From the NCBI RefSeq assembly GCF_040958095.1, contig NC_091208.1, positions 1,940,085 to 2,004,084 on the forward strand: DNA of 64,000 nucleotides. Reading direction: 5' to 3'. A program made the translations under genes and the position numbers. The notes beneath the pieces are model-generated. The model was not told where the DNA came from and did not search any database. It saw only the letters and a program-made list of their open reading frames with translations. Below are positions 42,330 through 52,454 of this stretch, in pieces. Within the stretch, counting starts at the first letter, position 1; every line of letters starts with the position of its first letter. The DNA comes from Procambarus clarkii. Lineage: Eukaryota; Arthropoda; Malacostraca; Decapoda; Cambaridae.

Positions 42330-43540
42330 CTAGTTAATACAAAGCTTCCATATAGAAGTCATCGTCCAATGTTCATTTTCTCCATCTTGTTTTACCTCAG
42401 TGCAACATCCTTTATAATCAGGGTTGTAGAGAGCTGTAAACTCATTCTGTAAATAAACTTTCTGATTGAGTAATCTCAAATGTTCAGGTAAGCTTAAATC
42501 CACTCCTGCATATTTTTTGGCAATCTCTGCCATTACCTTAATCCATTCTATAACACTTTCAATTTTACTGTAGCATACTTCTATTTTTCCCAAACAGGAG
42601 GTGAACAGGCGTTATGATCTGTGACTCCAGACGGAAGTTATCATATAACATTTCTACTGCTCGTATTTTCATCATTCTTTCAACTAAATTATTGCAGTTT
42701 TTTTGGGGGGGGGGATTTGTAGCCGCATACTGCTGCTTTTCAATCTCCGCTAAGCTCCTTATGCGTGCAATAAAGTCGGGGATATCTTCATAATCCACTA
42801 CACAATGCCCAACGGCGATAGTCACAATCACATCATTAACAGAGGCTGGATAAAAAGAGTCATCCAGCACCTGTGGCCGGTATATCCCGTCCTCACTTGA
42901 TGGTGCTGTCCATTTGGAGGGGGGGGGGGTTTCGGGAGAATCCTTACTTGATGGCGCCGCTGTCCATTTGGAGGGGGGGTTTCAGGAGAATCCTTACTTG
43001 ATGGTGGTGCTGTCCATTTGGAGGGGGGGTTTCAGGAGAATCCTTACTTGATGGTGGTGCTGTCCATTTGGAGGGGGGGGGGTTTCAGGAGAATCCTTAC
43101 TTGATGGTGGTGCTGTCCATTTGGAGGGGGGAGTTTCGGGAGAATCCTTACTTGATGGGGCCGCTGTCCATTTGGAGGGGGAAGTTTTGGGAGAATCCTT
43201 ACTTGATGGTGGTGCTGTCCATTTGGAGGGGGGAGTTTCGGGAGAATCCTCACTTGATAGTGGTGCTGTCCATTTGGAGGGGGAAGTTTCGGGAGAATCC
43301 TTACTTGATGGTGGTGCTGTCCATTTGGAGGGGGGAGTTTCGGGAGAATCCTCACTTGATAGTGGTGCTGTCCATTTGGAGGGGAGAGTTTCGGGAGAAT
43401 CCTCACTTGATGATGGTGCTGTCCATTTGGAGGGGGGGGGGGTTCGGGAGAATCGTCACTTGATGGTGGTGCTGTCCATTTGGAGGGGGGGTTTCGGGAG
43501 CAGACTCACAGATAGCGTTGTCATCACTAATCTGTGCCAT
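42330..43540 (-). CDS. Protein with 51-bp (17-residue) repeats and a C-terminal domain; frame unstable
   Basis: ATG at 43540 (MAQISDDNAI). Then about twelve 51-bp units between 43500 and 42899, each with a G/C homopolymer of 6-11 bases. The frame giving ETPPSKWTAPSSKDS is in register with the C-terminal domain, but homopolymer length changes switch it repeatedly. The C-terminal ~180 residues (VLDDSFYPASVNDVI..., AEIEKQQYAA) are helical, with one more break in an A-run near 42590. Not recognised. The array is probably a site of polymerase slippage or sequencing error. Confidence 0.5.
42899..43500. repeat. 51-bp minisatellite
   Basis: Unit TGTCCATTTGGAGGGG(n) followed by TTTCGGGAGAATCC and TTACTTGATGGTGGTGC, ~12 copies with variants (CTCACTTGATAG, GGGGCC). 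Open frames exist in several phases on both strands because the unit length is a multiple of three. Confidence 0.9.
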
Positions 43541-43940
43541 TCCTGACTGAAGAAGGAGTGATTTACAATTACACTGTTTATTATTATTATTATTATTATA
43601 TTTTATTTATTTTATCTCACAATGCTACCCACCATCCGTCTGTCCTCGTTTAGTTCCATAGTGAGAATGAGCTTCCCACTTAAGTACACATTCGAGAGTT
43701 GCGCCAGCATGTTTCTCTACACTTTGGTGGCCAATTTAAATCTGGCTCCCCCCCCCCCCCAAAAAAAAGCAGCTCCCAACCACCTCGGTGAGATCACTCT
43801 AATTTATCATTGTGGGTCGGTTGTTTAATCTAGGAAAGTCTCTTAAGAAAGCAACTGGTGAAAGCGGCAAGTATCACTAATTTCCCATTCCTCAGACATC
43901 AGTTGTTCTTTGGGAGACTATTTCCATTATCAACTTATAA
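43541..43940. other. Intergenic
   Basis: Contains a TTA microsatellite (43577-43598) and a C-run/A-run (about 43749-43768). No gene seen. The short plus-strand frame at 43622 shows no support. Confidence 0.5.
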
Positions 43941-45312
43941 TTATTTAAATACATAATACTTTAAATCTTCCACAGCTCTCTTCCAGAATCCAATCATTAG
44001 ATGTTCTAGACCTTCATTAAGTATGAATTGTTTAAGGTGTAAATGGGGAATTTGGATGGTGGTATCTATCTTTTCATGCAATGTGGCTACATTCCAACAT
44101 TCTGTTTCAGTATCCGAAACCAAACTATTTACAATCTTCCGAGTGCATTGGGCTACTAAACTACAATTTTTCCTCATCTGAGATGATAATAAACCCTCAT
44201 CTTTCAAGATAAAACTACAAATTTTATCCTTTTCCCCAGTTTGAATTATATTTATAAAGAGTTTGGGATTACGGGTTACAAAAATTATACATTCTCTCTT
44301 ATAATAAGAGTAATAGATGATAATCATTTCGATAAAAAATGATCCATATTCTTTCACCCCCAAGCGAGCAATTAGTGCATTATATTTTTTAGTTTTTTCC
44401 ACATGATAAACTCTGTCAATGCTTTTGAAGTCATTACAAAATTTTAAGTCAATGATGTATATATTGTCACAGTCTTCATCACCATCACTAAAAATGCGAC
44501 AAGAATAGTTTTCATATTTAAACCATCTGTCATTAATTTAATTAACCAAAGTTTCATATAAATTTTTCATGTATGGTTCCATATACGTTATAGTCTGACA
44601 TTTTTTGGTTTCACATAAACTATATTGGTTGATTTGATACCAGGAATTATCAACCTCTTTTTTCAAAACATTTCACCCATTTTTCATAAACATCATATTG
44701 TCCAGTTGATTTCCAATTAATGTGTTCAAACATCAGGTACCTAAAATAAAAATCTCGCTTGAAATAGTTTTTTGTTAACAGAAATTCTTCTTCATCACAT
44801 TTGTAGTATGTCGACCAAAGTGGAATTGATATTCCATCGATTCGCATCATCTCTCTTAAAGTTTCTTTTTCCTCTTCTGAAGCTTGAACCATCTTTAGAA
44901 ATGTAAGAGGGTCCTTGGCAAAGGATTTATATCCATTGTTATTGCTTCTTATATTAAAATTTTCGTCATAAACACATAATATTGTATATCTTTCATCTAT
45001 GTTTGAAATAAGTTCGATGAAGAATCTTTCGTTTTCTATTTGACATCGTAGTATAAATTTAAATTGTGATGCTAGTGGTTTCCCTTCCTCGTTAGATCCC
45101 ATCCATATTTTCAAGGAATAAAGAGTTTGTATGTCTGTTTCAAACAAAAAATTTGATGGTAATTTTAAATCTCGTTCTAATGTAATATTTAGTCCACAAA
45201 TATAAAAGTATTGAATATAGTTAGACAATTGTAAACTTGATGTAATTGAAGGTACAAAAGATTTGAAATTCTCACATTCCGTAGTAAACATCATCTTGTC
45301 GAAAGGATTCAT
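43941..45312 (-). pseudogene. Family A gene, copy 4 (broken)
   Basis: ATG at 45312 (MNPFDKMMFT). The first 220 codons match the N-terminal half of the family A proteins at 54908, 58183 and 60914 (KIWMGSxxEG.P.AS, DPxxFLxMxQAS, REMMxxDGISIP, YFRYxMFEHI). The frame ends at 44650 and has a further break at about 44530-44538 before a second open section, 44402-43941 (FVTRNPKLF, QTGEKDKIC, DEGLLSS). A 5' leader exon with donor CAG|GTCAGTG at 45768 and acceptor TTATTCAG at 45337 suggests a ~431 bp 5' UTR intron. More diverged than copies 1-3. Function unknown. Confidence 0.6.
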
Positions 45313-45934
45313 TATGCAAAAAAAAAAAAAAGATCTCTGAATAAAATGTCAATTTACCCCTAAATGGCCTCTCTGGCAAAAGAATGTTGAAAATTATCTC
45401 AAATTTTTTTGGTTAAAGCTGTGTATGTGGATATTGGTATCCCAGATGGTTTTTCTCCTCCTCTATTACTTTTGATTCTTTCCCGCAACATCCTGGATTG
45501 CTATGGGAGGGGAATCCACAAGAAACTTAACGACTCTTCCTTAGTTGGTTAGTATCCTGACAGCTCTCTTACATCTCGGCCTGTCACAGTCTGTTAAAAA
45601 AAAAGTCCGTTATAGTAGAAGAAATAAGGACACTGACTGACCTAGTTGTGTGAGAACCATGAGCAAACAATAGTCACTCTCCCTTTTTCAATATAATAAC
45701 AGATATGACAGCCACACCATCAGGAGATCGACCCCCCACCCCTCACAAATGAAATGAGAACACTGACCTGCTCGCGTGAATGGAGAGCAACTATGAAGCA
45801 AGAGAGGGCGGCTCCGTCTTATATTGACAGGAAACAGGAAACTCTCTTAAAAAAAAGAGAGAAAAAAAAAAACGTCACTTCTCGCTCGTTGAGTCCTCCT
45901 TATTTCAATCAACATTTTTCATACAGTTTTGAGA
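45313..45934. promoter_or_regulatory. Promoter and 5' UTR intron of family A copy 4
   Basis: Minus strand: AATATAAG (45818-45825) as TATA element, leader around 45768-45795, donor at 45767, acceptor at 45337. The arrangement is repeated for copy 5 at 46874-46930 (TATATAAG, CTCAGTTGC, donor CAG|GTTAGTG). This promoter type differs from the cassette used by copies 1 and 3. Confidence 0.5.
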
Positions 45935-46840
45935 CTAATTTTTAAAAATTAAATGTTGTAAATGAATTGGAATGGTGGTATCCATCTTTTCATGCAATGT
46001 GGCTACATTCCAATATTCGGTTTTAGTGTTCCCCCCAAAAGAATTTACAATTTTCCGAGTGCATTGGGCTACTAAACTACAACTTTTCCTAAACTCTGTC
46101 AATGCTTTTGAAGTTAATAAAGCATATATTGTCACAGTCTTCATCACTGTCCCTAAAAATACGAAAAGAGTAGTTTTCATATTTAAACCATATTTTACCA
46201 TAATAAAGTAGTTCAGTAATAATTTCATAATATAATTTTTTCATGTCTTGTTCCATATATGTTATAGTCGGACAATTTTTTGTTTCACATGAAGAAAAAG
46301 AGGATGATCATCCCTGGTATCAATTGTCCAGTGGAATTCCAATGAATGGGTTCAAACATCAAATAACTAAAATATTTATCTCGCCCAAAATACTTTTGTG
46401 CTTCTCTTAACAAAAGTTCTTCTTCATAATAACTTTTGTAGTATGTCGACAAAGGTGGAATCGATATTCCGTCGATTTGCACTAAAGCTTCTTTTTCCTC
46501 TTCTGAAGCTTGAACCATCTTTAGAAATAGGATAGGGTCTTTGATAAAGGATTTATATCCACTTTTATTGCTTGTTATTTCCAATTTTCCATCAAAATTA
46601 TAATCACATAATATTGTATATCTTTCATCTAAGTTTGAAATAATATTGTGATACTAGTGGTTTCCCTTCTTTGTTTGATCCCATCCATATTTTCAGAGAA
46701 TAAAGAGTTTGTATGTCCGTTGTAAACCTATGTAGGTCTGTTGTAAACACAATCTCTGATGGCTTTCTTAAATCTGGTTCTAAAATAATATACAAAAGAT
46801 TTGAAATGTACCACCTCTTTGGTCTGCTTGATCTGCCAAC
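45935..46840 (-). pseudogene. Family A gene, copy 5 (remnant)
   Basis: Two open fragments (46584-46285 and 46228-45935) align to copy 4 (GYKSFIKDP, EEEKEAL, DGISIPPLSTYY; SCSLVAQCTRKIVNS). The N-terminal part from about 46640 to 46840 is present only as shifted pieces, and the sequence between the fragments is shortened. Its TATA element is at 46923-46930. A dead copy arranged in tandem with copy 4. Confidence 0.6.
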
Positions 46841-47104
46841 ACATCTCCTAAAAATACATTAAAAATCACTAACCTGGTCACGTGGATAGAAAGCAACTGA
46901 GCAAGTATGAAGCTGCTCTTGTCTTATATACAGCCTGACAAAATTATCCTCTTTAAAAATAAATGTTCTATCATACCTCCCACTCATTTGACAAGGGAGA
47001 ACTCTGTGGTCTCCATTTTCTCATGATCACAAGATTTTCCACGCTTTATCCAAATGGGATAAACAGGCAGGAACAACTGTGACTCTTGTACAACAATAGT
47101 ATAA

Positions 47105-47653
47105 TTAACATATATCTATATCAAATGCCTTAAATATTTGTGGTGAAAATAAATTTTGGTTCCCTTCTTTTAGTAACTGATGTGATAAAATCTTTTCATT
47201 ATCCCATTCTATTACAATATGTGGAATTTGATGGATGAGTTTGATAAAAGATGGCCTCAAGAAAGGTAGTGAATGCCCAAAAACAGAAGTTAACATGGAT
47301 GATATACATGTTTCTAAGGATGGGAGTTTTCCTTTTCCTTTTTCTATATTAATTCTGAATAATAAAGCAGAAGCTACACTCACTAATTGTTGAAATTTAA
47401 CCTGGTCAATAGGAACATAAGATTTGTGTAAGTACCAAATTATAATATATTGCAAATGAGGCAAAACAATTTTATACTGTTGTTGTTGTTGTTTGTGTTT
47501 ATGGGTATTATTAAAATTTACAGTTTCATAATCAATGTTAAAGGAATTTATTGGAATGACATAGGCTATAGTTTTATATTTCTTTTTATTTTGTGTTATA
47601 TACAAGTTAGTAGATGAGTTTAAGAGTTTATTGGAATAAACATATATCGTCAT
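47105..47653 (-). CDS. 182-aa protein, unknown
   Basis: Intact ATG 47653 to stop 47105. The ATG overlaps the stop of the next gene upstream (ATGA, 47650-47653), a compact viral-style junction. Contains a poly-Gln/His stretch (HKHKQQQQQ) and a hydrophobic helical middle (FQQLVSVASALLFRI). No domain recognised. Confidence 0.6.
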   Translation of the reverse strand: MTIYVYSNKLLNSSTNLYITQNKKKYKTIAYVIPINSFNIDYETVNFNNTHKHKQQQQQYKIVLPHLQYIIIWYLHKSYVPIDQVKFQQLVSVASALLFRINIEKGKGKLPSLETCISSMLTSVFGHSLPFLRPSFIKLIHQIPHIVIEWDNEKILSHQLLKEGNQNLFSPQIFKAFDIDIC

Positions 47654-47946
47654 TTTTTAATACGGTCATCACAAAAGTGATGAGATTCGATTGACTCATC
47701 TGCAAGTCTTCGTAATGTTGGTATTTGGAGGAGGTGTAGTGGTTTATTTGACTGGTGACATTTATAGCAACATGCTACATTCTTACTTTTTTCCAGTTGA
47801 CGCCATTTTTCAACTCTCTGGTATATTGATAAATTCGGATGGACTGTTTTTAAAAGGTGTTCTGGAGAAATGTACTTTAAGAGAGGTTCCATAAAAGTAT
47901 AAAAATTATCTAATTCCATATTATCGAAATCAAAATTGGCATTCAT
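47650..47946 (-). CDS. 98-aa protein with a SOCS-box-like/zinc-binding C-terminus
   Basis: ATG 47946 (MNANFDFDNM) to TGA 47650. The C-terminal third has CCYKC then HxxxxPLHLLQIPTLRRLADESIESHHFC in outline, with Cys and His spacing that could bind zinc and a Leu-rich helix like the first helix of a SOCS box. Both readings are tentative. It starts 8 bp after the kinase stop, so kinase and both small genes probably form one transcription unit. Confidence 0.55.
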   Translation of the reverse strand: MNANFDFDNMELDNFYTFMEPLLKYISPEHLLKTVHPNLSIYQRVEKWRQLEKSKNVACCYKCHQSNKPLHLLQIPTLRRLADESIESHHFCDDRIKK

Positions 47947-47953
47947 TTTTTAT

Positions 47954-50721
47954 CTAAAGGGTTAGGTTTTCAACGATGTTTGAGGTTTTAAGCAATTCTA
48001 TAATATTTTTTTGTATCTCTTGACTTTTATAGACATCATTCAAAATCAATGTTGGATTATATGAGTGAATAATTTTTCTTAAAATGTGGCGTACTTTATC
48101 TCGTCTTTCACAACCCCACATTAACATCACACACATTGTCATGGTTACAATGATACCATACATAGTAGGAATGACACTGTATTTATCTCGTTTAGGCAAA
48201 CGTGTAAAATATCGGTTAGAAAGATATTGAACATATCTTTTATAATTGAGTTTTGATTTAGATATTTGTTTAGAAAAGACATCACAGATATTTTCGGAAT
48301 GAAATACCGGCATCGGTTCTGTGATTATAGAATATATATTTAAAGAAGGAAGAAAAAGGCCTCCGTAATCAATTAATTTAATTCGATGAATGTCATCATT
48401 GGATACAAATACATTTTGAGGATTAATATCGTAATAAGTACCTGATATATATTTGTCAGTAGTATTATATAAGACTAATTGAACATCAATAAGCTGTCTA
48501 AGAACTGTAGTAAGCAATTGTTGACGACAATACTGATCATTTTTCAATAAGTCGACTTTTTTCCTTAGTAGGATCCAATCGCGTGGGTTTAAGTATTCCA
48601 TTTCGATAAAGTAGCCTATAGATTTAGATTTGAAAGGACAGTTATACTCAATATTATTCAAAGAATGAGGAACTTTTGTAGGTTGTGATGACTCTAGAAA
48701 TTTACCTTGTGGACAGTGTATTACATTATAGGCAGTTTCGACCATAAACACACGATACACTTGAACAAAGAATGCCTTTCTGATATTTTCATCAAGACGT
48801 GCAATATTTTCAATCTCCATTAAAAAATCCCTCTTCCGGCGAAAACTCTTTCGAGCCACAAATGTTTGTAGATACTTTTTTCCTCGTTTGTGCTTCTTCT
48901 TAGAAGATTTAAAAAGTTTGGAAGCCGTGTGTGGGTAAATATTTTGAAACACATGTATTTGATGTGGTAATCTAGGATCAAGAAGTTCAATAGTAGGTAC
49001 TTGAACAAGATCAACTTTACCATAGGCACCTTTCCCTAAATAACGTTTGTAGGTATTAACCCTTAAACTGCGCATGGCGTATATATACGCCCTGAGTAAC
49101 ATGTCCCATGGTGCGCATGGCGTATATATACGCCATAGGGTGCCAGGCCTCATTCAAATGGCCCGCGGATACACGGGGTTCACAGTAGCTTCCTCAGGGC
49201 TCTTGTAAACAGATGTCATTTAAAAAAAAAATCGTGGGCAATATTCTCAGGTGTGAGAGGCACAATACTGTTGGAGCAACCAAGGCCGGCGCACGCAGCA
49301 TGAGCGAACAGCATTGCGGTTCAGATTGTGACCACAGCATCGCCGAAAAATGTGAAAATAAATATATAATTGTTATTATTTAGCGATGACAATATTACAG
49401 ATGACCCATGACTGTGATATAAATAACCAGGGTTGTGATAATAGCAGGATTGTTGTAACAATTAGCGCTGTGGGAGGAGTGATGCTGAGAGATGGAGGGA
49501 GACAGCATCGTTTACTGACTGTGTGGCTACCTGTTATTGTTTACATTCACCATACCAGCTCAGTGGTTCTCTATGGTGAACACAAATGTAGATACTTATA
49601 TATAATGTGTGTATTAGTGTAATAACAGCAAAAGGATTATGCTGGTAGGAGCCATATGGGTGACGGAGGTGACGTCGTCTGCACGATATGCTAGCTGTTT
49701 AGTGGGTGTCCACTATGCTCTTTGGGCGCACTACAAGCTTAGGTGTACAGTTACTGTGCATAAAACATGTAGATATTTATATATAATATGTGTATATAGG
49801 GTAATAACACTGCAAAAGGTATTGTTGGGGAGAAAGTTTAGTGCGTGTGACCTTGAAAGAGTGAGGGAGCCGCCAGCCGCCATCTGTGTATAGCGACGAC
49901 TCTTAGTGCCTGAACTAACTATATCAGCTTAGCTGTACAGTTGTGGTGAACAAAATATATACATACTTATATATAACGTCTGTATATAGTGTAATAACAC
50001 CACAAATGGTATTGTTGGGGAAGAAAGTTTAGTGCGTGTGTTGAGGGAGTGGCAGCGAGTGGATGGCTGGTGTGTGGTGGTAACTCTTCGTTGCTTTTCG
50101 ACTCTCAATACCAACTTAGTGGTTCGTTATGGCGAACAAAACATGCAGATACTTATATATAACCTGTGTATAGAGTGTAATAGCAGCAAAACTATTTGTT
50201 TATTGTTTTATAAACATAATAATTGAATCACTAATATGCACATCATACTTTTCAGTATAGCGATTATTCACCACTTTTATTATATAAATATATTACAATA
50301 CACACTATTGAATAATATTACTGCAAAAAAACAAAGAAAAAATCAATCGGAGACATTGAAACAATTAGGTAATAATATCTTTGTGGCAACTCCCATCTGT
50401 CAGCGTGGGTGATACTGACCGGGTCTGACGACCGCTCTGTCAACGCCCACTTTTTGCCAGACTTCCTCGGTCAACTGCGCCCAAAATATGTCACCTACGA
50501 TTTTTTTTTTCCGTGCTCAGGGGACACAAATTAACATGTTTAGAAGACGAAAAAAAAATTTTGAATTTTTTTTTTTCTTGCGCACAGGGGTGTAAATGTC
50601 CCAAGGACCCCTGAGCAGTGTAAGGGTTAAATGTAAAACGAATATGATTAGATATTCTATTATTTAGTGTTTCACATTCATCAGGATTAGTCAGTTTGTT
50701 TTTCCCCTTAATGACTTCCAT
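47954..50721 (-). pseudogene. Divergent protein kinase split by a TTAA-flanked insertion
   Basis: The original ATG is at 50721 (MEVIKGKNKL). After ~31 codons the gene is interrupted at 50626 by a 1567 bp element and resumes at 49059 in the same phase if the target TTAA is counted once. Kinase landmarks follow in order: glycine loop GKGAYGKV, a Lys in FVARKSF, catalytic loop YYDINPQN (YYD where HRD is usual, with Asp and Asn kept) and IDYGG where DFG is usual. The key Lys, Asp, Asn and second Asp are present, so catalysis is possible in principle, but as it stands the product would be truncated or start inside the element. Nimaviruses encode divergent Ser/Thr kinases. I cannot say which one this is. 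It was probably intact when the element inserted, since no other break is seen. Confidence 0.75.
49056..50630 (+). mobile_element. Non-autonomous piggyBac-like element (1567 bp) with TTAA target duplication
   Basis: TTAA at 49056-49059 and 50627-50630 flank the element at 49060-50626. The ends are inverted: CCCTTAAACTGCGC at the left, and CCCTTACACTGCTC as the complement of the right. Just inside the left end GCGCATGGCGTATATATACGCC occurs as two close copies (49070 and 49112), each containing a perfect palindrome. The interior has four diverged ~190 bp repeats, marked by ACTTATATATAA..TGTGTATA at about 49590, 49775, 49960 and 50150. There is no transposase frame, so it must move in trans. TTAA duplication and CCCTT ends are diagnostic for the piggyBac superfamily. 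The sequence is GC-richer than its surroundings. Confidence 0.85.
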
Positions 50722-50954
50722 TTTTTTATTATTTATGATATAATCCCAACTTGAAAACGGATACCAAACCCAACTCTTATAAGTCTTATGAAATTTTGAT
50801 AGAAGGTATAAAAAAAGAAAAACGTATATATATTAAATATATCATAACTATATATAATACAACAGATTTTGTTTTTCATATATTATAATACAAACACGGT
50901 CATGACAAAAACAACTGAAAATATTTGAAGTAATTCACAAACTATTGGACTGAA

Positions 50955-51958
50955 ATGGAGGAATTTATCAAGAAAGGTAATCAAACATATCCTAATCTCT
51001 TAAAAATATATTCTTTGGCAACCAAATAGTTCTACTGTGCCATGTGAAATTTCGAACATATTCTTTAAATTACTTGATAAATCATTAAAAAAAATAAGGA
51101 GAGCAAAAGATTGTAAAGATATTTGTTAATTAAATAAATAAAAAAAAATATGGAATACATTAATTTTTGTAGTATGTTAATTGTCTTTTATGACTAGGAC
51201 AGGACAGGACAACTAATATGTAATGCATTATTATATATTAGAAGATAATTATGGACTGTAATGGTATAACCAATGTTTCTTTCTTCTTTGTAGATAACTT
51301 GGAGTTTATTAATGGAGACATTACTGACCCTGTATATAGAAGCCCCAATATAGCGCTTGTACAAATACTCAACTGTGTAGCTGTTAAATCTCATGGACTT
51401 TCTCAGATTCTTGCTGAGATATATCCATACTGTGGTTCTTATACACGAAGCCGGGCAATAGGCACTTTGAACCATGCTATGCTTGAAGATAGACCTCAAC
51501 CAGGAAATATTGAGATTTGTCATCCTAACACTGTAACAAAGGGACCAGTAGTTATAAATGTTTTTGGGCAGTTTTATATGGGGAAGGAGAAAAATCAAAA
51601 CCTTTATACTAAAAGACTCATACAGCAGTTACAGCAGTCGTATACTGTTGATGTTGGACCTAAAGGAAGAAATCCTAAACATTTAGAACCTTTAGATCAT
51701 CAACTTTTATCTGGCCTTTTAAAAGATTCATCCCAAAACAGGATTTATTGGTTTAATGAAGGTCTAAATAAATTAGCAGTGCAAGTATCTAATGGAAAAT
51801 ACAGTTTGGTAATTTTTCCATTGTTAATTGGGTGTGGATTGGCTGGTGGAAACTGGGAAAGAGACTACTTACCAGCAATTATAAAATTTTCTAGACAGGT
51901 CTACCCCTTTGGTGTCAGAGTTAAAATTATAAACAAAATTATGTCAAAGACATCATAA
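50955..51958 (+). CDS. Macrodomain protein (ADP-ribose phosphatase-like), two exons
   Basis: Exon 1 is only 22 nt (50955-50976: ATG then GAGGAATTTATCAAGAAAG) and ends at donor G|GTAATC. A 317 bp intron ends in TTCTTCTTTGTAG at 51293. Exon 2 is 51294-51958. The split codon gives Asp and keeps the frame, so the protein is ~228 residues. The macrodomain begins at once: FINGDITDP, then NCVAVKSHGLS for the ADP-ribose loop, VINVFGQFYMG, and PLLIGCGLAGGNW near the end, closest in style to Poa1p-type ADP-ribose-1''-phosphatases. Likely role: removal or binding of ADP-ribose. In viruses macrodomains often counter host ADP-ribosylation. Intact. An alternative unspliced start at 51251 exists but ignores the strong splice sites. 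Confidence 0.75.
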
Positions 51959-52454
51959 CAATGATAAGAATAGTTAAACCTCCTAATTTATATATATTTT
52001 TTTTCTTAGGTTCCCCCCTTTATGACAAAAAAAAAACAGGACAGTGTCATTAACATAAATAAGACCTCCTCCACCCTCCCTGGTCAATTGTTGTTGTGTG
52101 ATGATTTAATCCTGACAACAGAATGAACCAGTCAGTGGGTTTAGATATGCTCCCTAAAACTTTATGAACTGATTGAGGTGAGAGAGACCACAGTTACTAA
52201 TTGAAGAAATTTTATCTCTACCCTTCTACCACTACTACTACTACTACTTCCATCCTAATCCTATTTACCCTATCACTTTTCAGACATCTTTCTACACACC
52301 AAACCCGAGAAAAGTGCTGTTTTATTTTTTTATTTTTTTTAGAATAGTTAACTATGGAATAAAGAGCTTTTTTCCCCTTCCTTACAACTCCATTTCTTCC
52401 CCTTTTTTTTTTATTTATATTAATGTTATCTTTCATATTTCTTCTAGGTTTAAT
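51959..52454. other. Intergenic and 5' UTR of the RING-like gene
   Basis: Pyrimidine-rich, with an ACT trinucleotide run (52229-52246). Ends in a good acceptor TTTCATATTTCTTCTAG at 52447, so the next gene probably has a 5' UTR intron. No gene seen. Confidence 0.45.

Noticed and set aside
42895..43500. CRISPR-like array
   Set aside because: The 51-bp units are contiguous with no unique spacers. This is a minisatellite.
43068..43546. Plus-strand repeat proteins over the 51-bp minisatellite
   Set aside because: All phases stay open because the unit is a multiple of three. The minus strand has the plausible start and a non-repeat C-terminal domain.
49060..49153. N-terminal extension of the kinase frame into the TTAA element
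   Set aside because: These codons are transposon sequence. The original kinase start is at 50721.
51194..51598. Minus-strand frame opposite the macrodomain gene
   Set aside because: Overlaps a well-supported macrodomain exon and has no motif of its own.
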